Source of the DNA: Mycoplasma anseris ATCC 49234
GTDB lineage: Bacteria > Bacillota_I > Bacilli_A > Mycoplasmatales > Metamycoplasmataceae
DNA: 46,858 nucleotides
Assembly: GCF_000702805.1 (NCBI RefSeq)
Contig: NZ_JNJX01000008.1
Span: 1-46,858, forward strand
Direction: 5' to 3'
A program made the translations under genes and the position numbers. Positions 42,138 to 46,858 of the stretch are shown in pieces (the stretch's first letter is position 1; every line of letters starts with the position of its first letter). The notes under the pieces are model-generated. The model made no database searches. It was not told where the DNA came from and saw nothing but the letters and a program-made list of their open reading frames with translations.

Positions 42138-45100
42138 TTATGCCTGATTTGCTATTGCTTGTCTTAAGGCTTTGGTTTTTGTTTCAAGAATTGCTATACA
42201 TTCTTGAAGTTTATCTCAACTATAATGGTTGTTTGATGAAGGAATATAGCCTGTAATCTCATAAAAGTATTCATTTCCTAAAGCTTTCTTGATATCTTCA
42301 AGGATTGAAATTGCTGAATTATAAACATTATTTCTATTAACAAATTCATCTAATTCTCTTCATTCTGTCAAATTAGAATATTGGGAATTTTCAGTTAAAT
42401 ATTTTCTTGTTTTTTCAGTCTCATTGTCTAGTCTGATAAATGTTTCCATGCTTTCTTGTTTTAGAGTTTGTCTTATTTTAATGAATTCAATTTCGCTTTT
42501 TGCTATACCTAAATTACGTTGATAGAATTCATAACCTTGATAATAAACTCCATCTGTAAATGGAGAATTTGCGAATAATCTCAATTTCTCAATTTTTTTA
42601 TTAATTGAATTGTTAAATATGATTTCTATGTCGTTTTTTGGCTCTGGGTATAGTATTGAAGAGTAATTTTCAAGAATTTCTTTTATTTCAGCTTTTGCTT
42701 TAGTTATTTCTTTAATGTATGTTGTTTCAGAAATGATTACATCACCAATATTATTAATTTGACTAGTTAATTCGATAATATCTTTTGAATTTTCATAACT
42801 TTCATTTATAAGATTGTCATGATTATAGGCCATGTTATCTCTATAATCTTCAATTAAGTTTGTTAATTCATGTTTTTTGTCTAAATACATTTCTCTTAAA
42901 TAAGATAATTTAAATTCATGTATTCTTGTTAGGTATTCATTTAATTTGTTTGCTAAAGTGTTTTCTTCTTCAGTACTTAAAATATTAATAGCTTCATATT
43001 CTTTTTTAAACTGTAGAATTTCATTTTTTAGTTCTTGTTTTTCAGCTTCTTTTTTAATTTTTAATGATTCGCTGTGTTCATATTTTGGAATAAATGACGA
43101 ATCCATTAAAACTAGATTAGCTAAATTAGATAAAGTGGTGAAATAATTTTCATTTTTTTTACGTTTTTCTCTTATGATTGCTTGGATTTTGATATTGCTT
43201 TCACGCTCAAGATTTTCTAAATCAACTAAATTTCTATTTGGATCATATTGATATTGTTCTAATTTTGATTTTAGATCTTGGAAAACTAAAATATCTTGAG
43301 AATAATCTTCGGGAGATAGTTTTGTTAATATTTCATCAACAATATTAGTATTTGTTTTTAATTTGGCTAAATCTTCAGATCTTTTAGCTTCATATTTTTC
43401 TAATATTGAAGCATAAACATTATTTAAGTTTTCTTTAGCTTTTTTAATTGCAACTGGATCATTAGTTTCCAATACTTGTTTTAATGCTACCAAAGCATTA
43501 TTCAAGTTTGTGTTTTCTTGAGCAAACATTGGGTGAATTTGAATATTACTAATTTTTAAATCTTCTGATTCAGAAACTAAAGATTTGGATTCTTCTTTTA
43601 AAGAAGCTAAATATTGTTCATATTCTTGATTAATTGAAGACACTTGCTCATCAATTGTCTTTTTGTAATCATTTAAAACGTTTAAATCATTAATATTTGA
43701 TAATTGTTGCTCAATACTATTGCCATGAGACACTAAATTTTCGATTTTAGTGGTTAATGATTCATTGACTTTTTTGTCATCTAAATCTTTTATCATAGCA
43801 ATTGATGAATTTAGAGCTGCTTTTGCATTTGTCAAATCAATTTGATGTTTTTGTTCTTTAGCTTTTATTAATTCATTGCTTAAGTAGTTAAATTTTTCAA
43901 TTAATTGTTCATTTGAACCTTTTTCCAATAAGTTTTCTGCTTTTAATTTTTCTGAAACTAAATTGTCATAGATAGTTTTATATTGATTTTGATTTTGAAT
44001 TGAAGTAATAAAAGTTGTTAAATTATCTTTAATAAAATTATTTAAATTATTATAAGCATCTTCATGTTGGCTTACAATTTCATCAAACTCAGTATTAGCT
44101 TCAGCCAATGCGGATTTAGTTTTTTCAAGTAAAGCTAAAATTGATTTATCATTATTTTCTTGTCAAGCTAATGCTTTGTTGAAATAATCTCTAATATCAT
44201 TAATTTTTTCATCAAAGTTTGCCTTAGCAATTGCTAATTTTGGATGATTTTTTGTTTCATATAATTTTACTTTTGAAGCAGAGATAAATGTTTCTAATGA
44301 TGATAATTCCTTGTATTTTGAAAGATCGTCAACATGTGAGTCTAACAATTTATCAGCATTATTAATTTTGTTATTTAAATCTTCTTTATTAAAATCAGTA
44401 GTATTGTTTAAATAATCTTCAATTTCTGCAATTTTTGAATCAATTATTTTATTATATTGTTTTTCTGATTTGTTATTTGCGGGGTTATTTTTCAAAGCTT
44501 CTAATTCATTTTTCTTGTTTGTTAATTCATTTTTTAAATCTTCAACACTAGCACCAATATCGTTATTAACTTGTTTTAAAACTTTCTTTAATTCTTGCTT
44601 TTTGTTTTCGATATTTGGAATTGTTTCAGTGTTTAAAATTTCTTCATCCACTGAATTAATTGCCGTTTTTAATTGATTATATTGATCAACATATTTAGGA
44701 TTGTTTTTAATTTCTTCAGCTTTGTTGTTTAATGAGCCTAGAATTGCTTTTAATGAATTAATTGCTTCATTTCTTTTACTATCATATTCATTTTTAATTA
44801 AATCAAAATCCGTTTTTAAGTCATTCATTTTTTTATTAATTAATGTTATATCATTGCCACCATTAGCATTTTTGGATTCATTAATAATATTGTCTAATTT
44901 TTCATTTTGATTTGCTCATTTATTGTCATTTGTAATATATTTATCTTTTCATTTAATAACATTAGCAATAGCTTGGCTCATTGACTCTTTAATGCTATTA
45001 GTTTTTTCCTCACTGATTTCTTTGATTTTATCATCAACTTTTTTATCTAGATCTTTTAAATCGGTAATGGTTTTAGTTGAATCATTTAAGGCCTGATCAA

Positions 45101-46508
45101 CTTCTTTTATCAATTTGTTTAATTCATCAATTTGGGTTTGATCGGTAGTTGAATTAAGTTTATTAATTAAATCTTGAAGATCAGTTTTATCAGTAGTTAA
45201 ATTAGAAACTGCTTGCGTTTTTTCTTGATCATATTTGGTTTTAATTTCATTATAAATGGTTTCTAGCTGATCTTTCTTATTTATCATTTGATCTTTATCT
45301 TTTGATTCTAAGGCTTTTTTTGCTTCATTTAAAGTTACTTCTAATCTTGGTTTGTCTTTGACAAAAATTGGATCACCAGTAATTTTGTTATTTAATTCGT
45401 TAGCTTTTTCAATTAAGATTGATAAATCGGTTTTGGTTTGCTTATTGGTTTTTAGATCCTTAATTTTTTGATCGACTTTGGCTTGATAATTCTTGACTTG
45501 TTTATTGATGTCTTCGACAGTAATATCATTTAAGTTATCTAAGCAAGCATTTTTAGCATCATGATAAAATTGGTCAAAAACTGCCTTATCAGATGGACTT
45601 AAAGGATCTATTTCTTGGCTTGTTTGAAGAGTTTCTAAATTCTTGTTATTTTGTTTATATGCTTTTTCTAATTCTAATAAAGCAAGCAATTTATCAGCCT
45701 TGTTATTTAATTCAGTAGTTTTGTTTTCAGTTTCTTTATTACCAGAATTGTTATTGTCTGGTAATTTGTCTTTGTCTTGTTTTAAATTTTCTAATTCTTC
45801 AATCACTTTATTAGTAATTGTTGAATCAGTTGTTGAATTTCCGCTTGAACCATTATTGTCTTCTGAACCATTATTTTTTGTTTCTTTTTCTAATTTTGCA
45901 ATTTTGTCTTCTAACTCAGTTTTAGAAGCTTGATATTTTAAGTCATTAAAATTTTTTACAAACTCATCATATTTTTGATGAATTAATTCTTTGTCAGCTT
46001 TACTTAAAAGTTCTTTGTTTTTATAAGGATCGATAAAATTTTGGATATTATCAATTAAAGTTTGTGATCTATTAACAAAATTTGCTTGAGTTTGGAGATT
46101 TAAAGTATTTTTAAAAGCATCAACATCATTAACTAAAGAATCAAATTTAACAAGAAGCACTTGGTCTTCTGCTTTTTTAGTATTAATGATTTTTTCAATT
46201 TTATTGCTTACTTCTTTGTCTACTTTTTCTAATTCAGTAGTAGTGGTATCCTTTTTATTTAAAGCTTGATCAATTTGATTTTTAGCCGTTTCCAATTCAG
46301 TAATTCGATTAGATTCAGTGTTAGGATCCATTTTGTTTATTAATTCATTGATTTTTTCTTTTTGTTTATTTAATTGATTAATTCAATCTTTCTTGTTCTT
46401 TTTTTCACTTTGCTTTGTCATTGCTAAAGGAATCAAAGATAACTCACAAACAGCAGCTGCTGATAATATTGTTCCTCACGATATTTTATTTTTCTTTCTA
46501 TTGCTCAT
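42138..46508 (-). CDS. Large coiled-coil surface protein, Lmp-like
   Basis: A 1456-aa protein read through many TGA codons. Residues 1-10 are basic and 11-31 hydrophobic (a signal or anchor). Cys21 lies in AAAVCEL, not a clean lipobox. The rest is almost wholly helical and rich in Lys, Glu, Asn and Leu. It contains diverged repeats of about 70-75 residues, each with a phrase like DPIFVKDKPRLEVTL, NNPKYVDQYNQLKT or NHPKLAIAKANFDEK. A Ser/Gly/Asn-rich break lies near residue 220. This is the build of M. hominis Lmp-type and similar adhesion or aggregation proteins. ATG follows GAGG. An A15 tract upstream suggests switched expression. The function is inferred, not shown. Confidence 0.75.
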
Positions 46509-46520
46509 AAAACCTCACAT

Positions 46521-46544
46521 ACTTAAAAATTACTTATTTTAAGT
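46521..46544 (-). other. Leader hairpin before the Lmp-like gene
   Basis: Perfect 8-bp inverted repeat ACTTAAAA / TTTTAAGT with an 8-base loop, ending about 5 nt before the GAGG ribosome-binding site. It may affect translation or mRNA life. There is no T run, so it is not a terminator. Confidence 0.45.
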
Positions 46545-46557
46545 GCTTTTTTATACA

Positions 46558-46566
46558 ATTTTAACA
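46558..46566 (-). promoter_or_regulatory. Probable extended -10 of the Lmp-like gene
   Basis: Minus-strand TGTTAAAAT, 14 nt downstream of the A15 tract and about 50 nt before the ATG. A farther TATAAT (46698-46693) is an alternative start for a longer leader. Confidence 0.5.
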
Positions 46567-46577
46567 AGAAAGGCCAG

Positions 46578-46592
46578 TTTTTTTTTTTTTTT
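46578..46592 (-). repeat. A15 homopolymer over the -35 region of the Lmp-like gene
   Basis: Fifteen T on the plus strand (A15 on the coding strand), interrupted by no other base. With the -10 above it spans roughly -27 to -41, where a -35 box would lie. Tracts of this length slip during replication in mycoplasmas. Confidence 0.7.
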
Positions 46593-46742
46593 GTAAAGAG
46601 CAATATCAATTACAGAAAAAAATAATAATTTTTAGTTTTAAAAAAGTAAATAAAAAAGGGGGAGGTATTATTATTTCTATACAAAATACATGATTATAAC
46701 TTTAAAATAAAAAACAAGGACTTCACCCTGTTTATTGAATTT
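46593..46742. other. Spacer between the Lmp-like gene and the second pepC
   Basis: AT-rich. It contains a plus-strand GGGGGAGG (46658-46665) resembling a Shine-Dalgarno, followed by only a 9-codon frame after ATT, and the pepC2 terminator (46704-46733: AAACAGGG / CCTTGTTT on the minus strand, then TTT). Confidence 0.5.
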
Positions 46743-46858
46743 TTAAGCAATTGGATCTCAAGGTTCGATTTCGATAGGCTCTTCTTCTAAACCTTTTAAA
46801 TATTTTGGATCAACATATTTCTTGTCAACAATTGATTCAAACATATATTCGTCAAATC
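46743..46858 (-). CDS. pepC: Second aminopeptidase C, C-terminal end only
   Basis: The last 37 codons of a gene that continues past the right edge. FDEYMFESIVDKKYVDPKYL then GLEEEPIEIEPWDPIA aligns without gaps to the end of the other PepC (FDEFNYMAIVHKKYLSKEAL and GLEKPEIELSPFDPLV). The Trp is a TGA codon. The catalytic part is outside the window. A terminator follows at 46704-46733. Confidence 0.8.

Noticed and set aside
46658-46700. GGGGGAGG on the plus strand as the start of a gene
   Set aside because: Only nine codons follow before a stop, and no ATG, GTG or TTG at a proper distance leads to a longer frame.
1-46858. tRNA, rRNA or CRISPR loci
   Set aside because: No cloverleaf-like element, conserved rRNA segment or regularly spaced direct repeat was recognised by eye. 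A tRNAscan or Infernal run would be needed to exclude small RNAs.

Overview
The window is mollicute (Mycoplasma sensu lato) chromosome. It is AT-rich. TGA is read as tryptophan in almost every long gene, so most reading frames must be joined across TGA. Lipoproteins are numerous, and essential genes are packed end to end. GyrA and ParC place their quinolone-pocket serines at residues 149 and 91. That numbering, and a long Lmp-like coiled-coil surface protein, point loosely to the M. hominis group; this is an inference and no species is named.

Layout. 1-600: end of a DUF31 (Mycoplasma Ig protease-like) serine protease. 729-2682: two tandem NrnA-like DHH phosphoesterases. 2734-7140 (minus): gyrA, nicotinate phosphoribosyltransferase and a small membrane protein in one operon. 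7345-11172 (plus): a decayed accessory patch. It holds a frameshifted unknown gene, an AbiEii-like nucleotidyltransferase with two frameshifts in T7 tracts, a papain-like cysteine peptidase with a stop just after its catalytic Cys, and an intact six-helix membrane protein. 11322-20292: three nuclease lipoproteins (one MnuA/EEP type, two endonuclease I type), uvrB, a BspA-type LRR lipoprotein and a PepV-type dipeptidase. 20395-25298 (minus): a 41-aa basic microprotein, then parC and parE. 25366-26981: a type II restriction-modification pair with the nuclease frameshifted and the methylase intact. 27113-40563 (minus): one compact operon acpS-plsC-scpA-scpB-rlu-gatC-gatA-gatB-brkB-ecfS-oppF-like-valS. 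40703-46858 (minus): aminopeptidase C, the 1456-aa Lmp-like protein, and the end of a second aminopeptidase C.

How the genes fit together. Surface nucleases, cytoplasmic nanoRNases and NAPRTase fit scavenging of nucleotides and niacin by a host-dependent cell. Proteases and peptidases (DUF31, PepV, two PepC) fit amino-acid scavenging. Gyrase, topoisomerase IV, UvrB and ScpAB cover chromosome maintenance.

Most worth a second look: (1) an OppF-like ABC protein that has lost every ATPase motif and runs in frame, without a stop codon, into valyl-tRNA synthetase; (2) the nucleotidyltransferase / cysteine peptidase / membrane protein cassette, a candidate undescribed system caught while decaying; (3) an A15 tract placed over the -35 region of the Lmp-like gene, which looks like a phase switch; (4) several genes whose -10 box lies exactly 7 nt before the start codon, predicting leaderless mRNAs.
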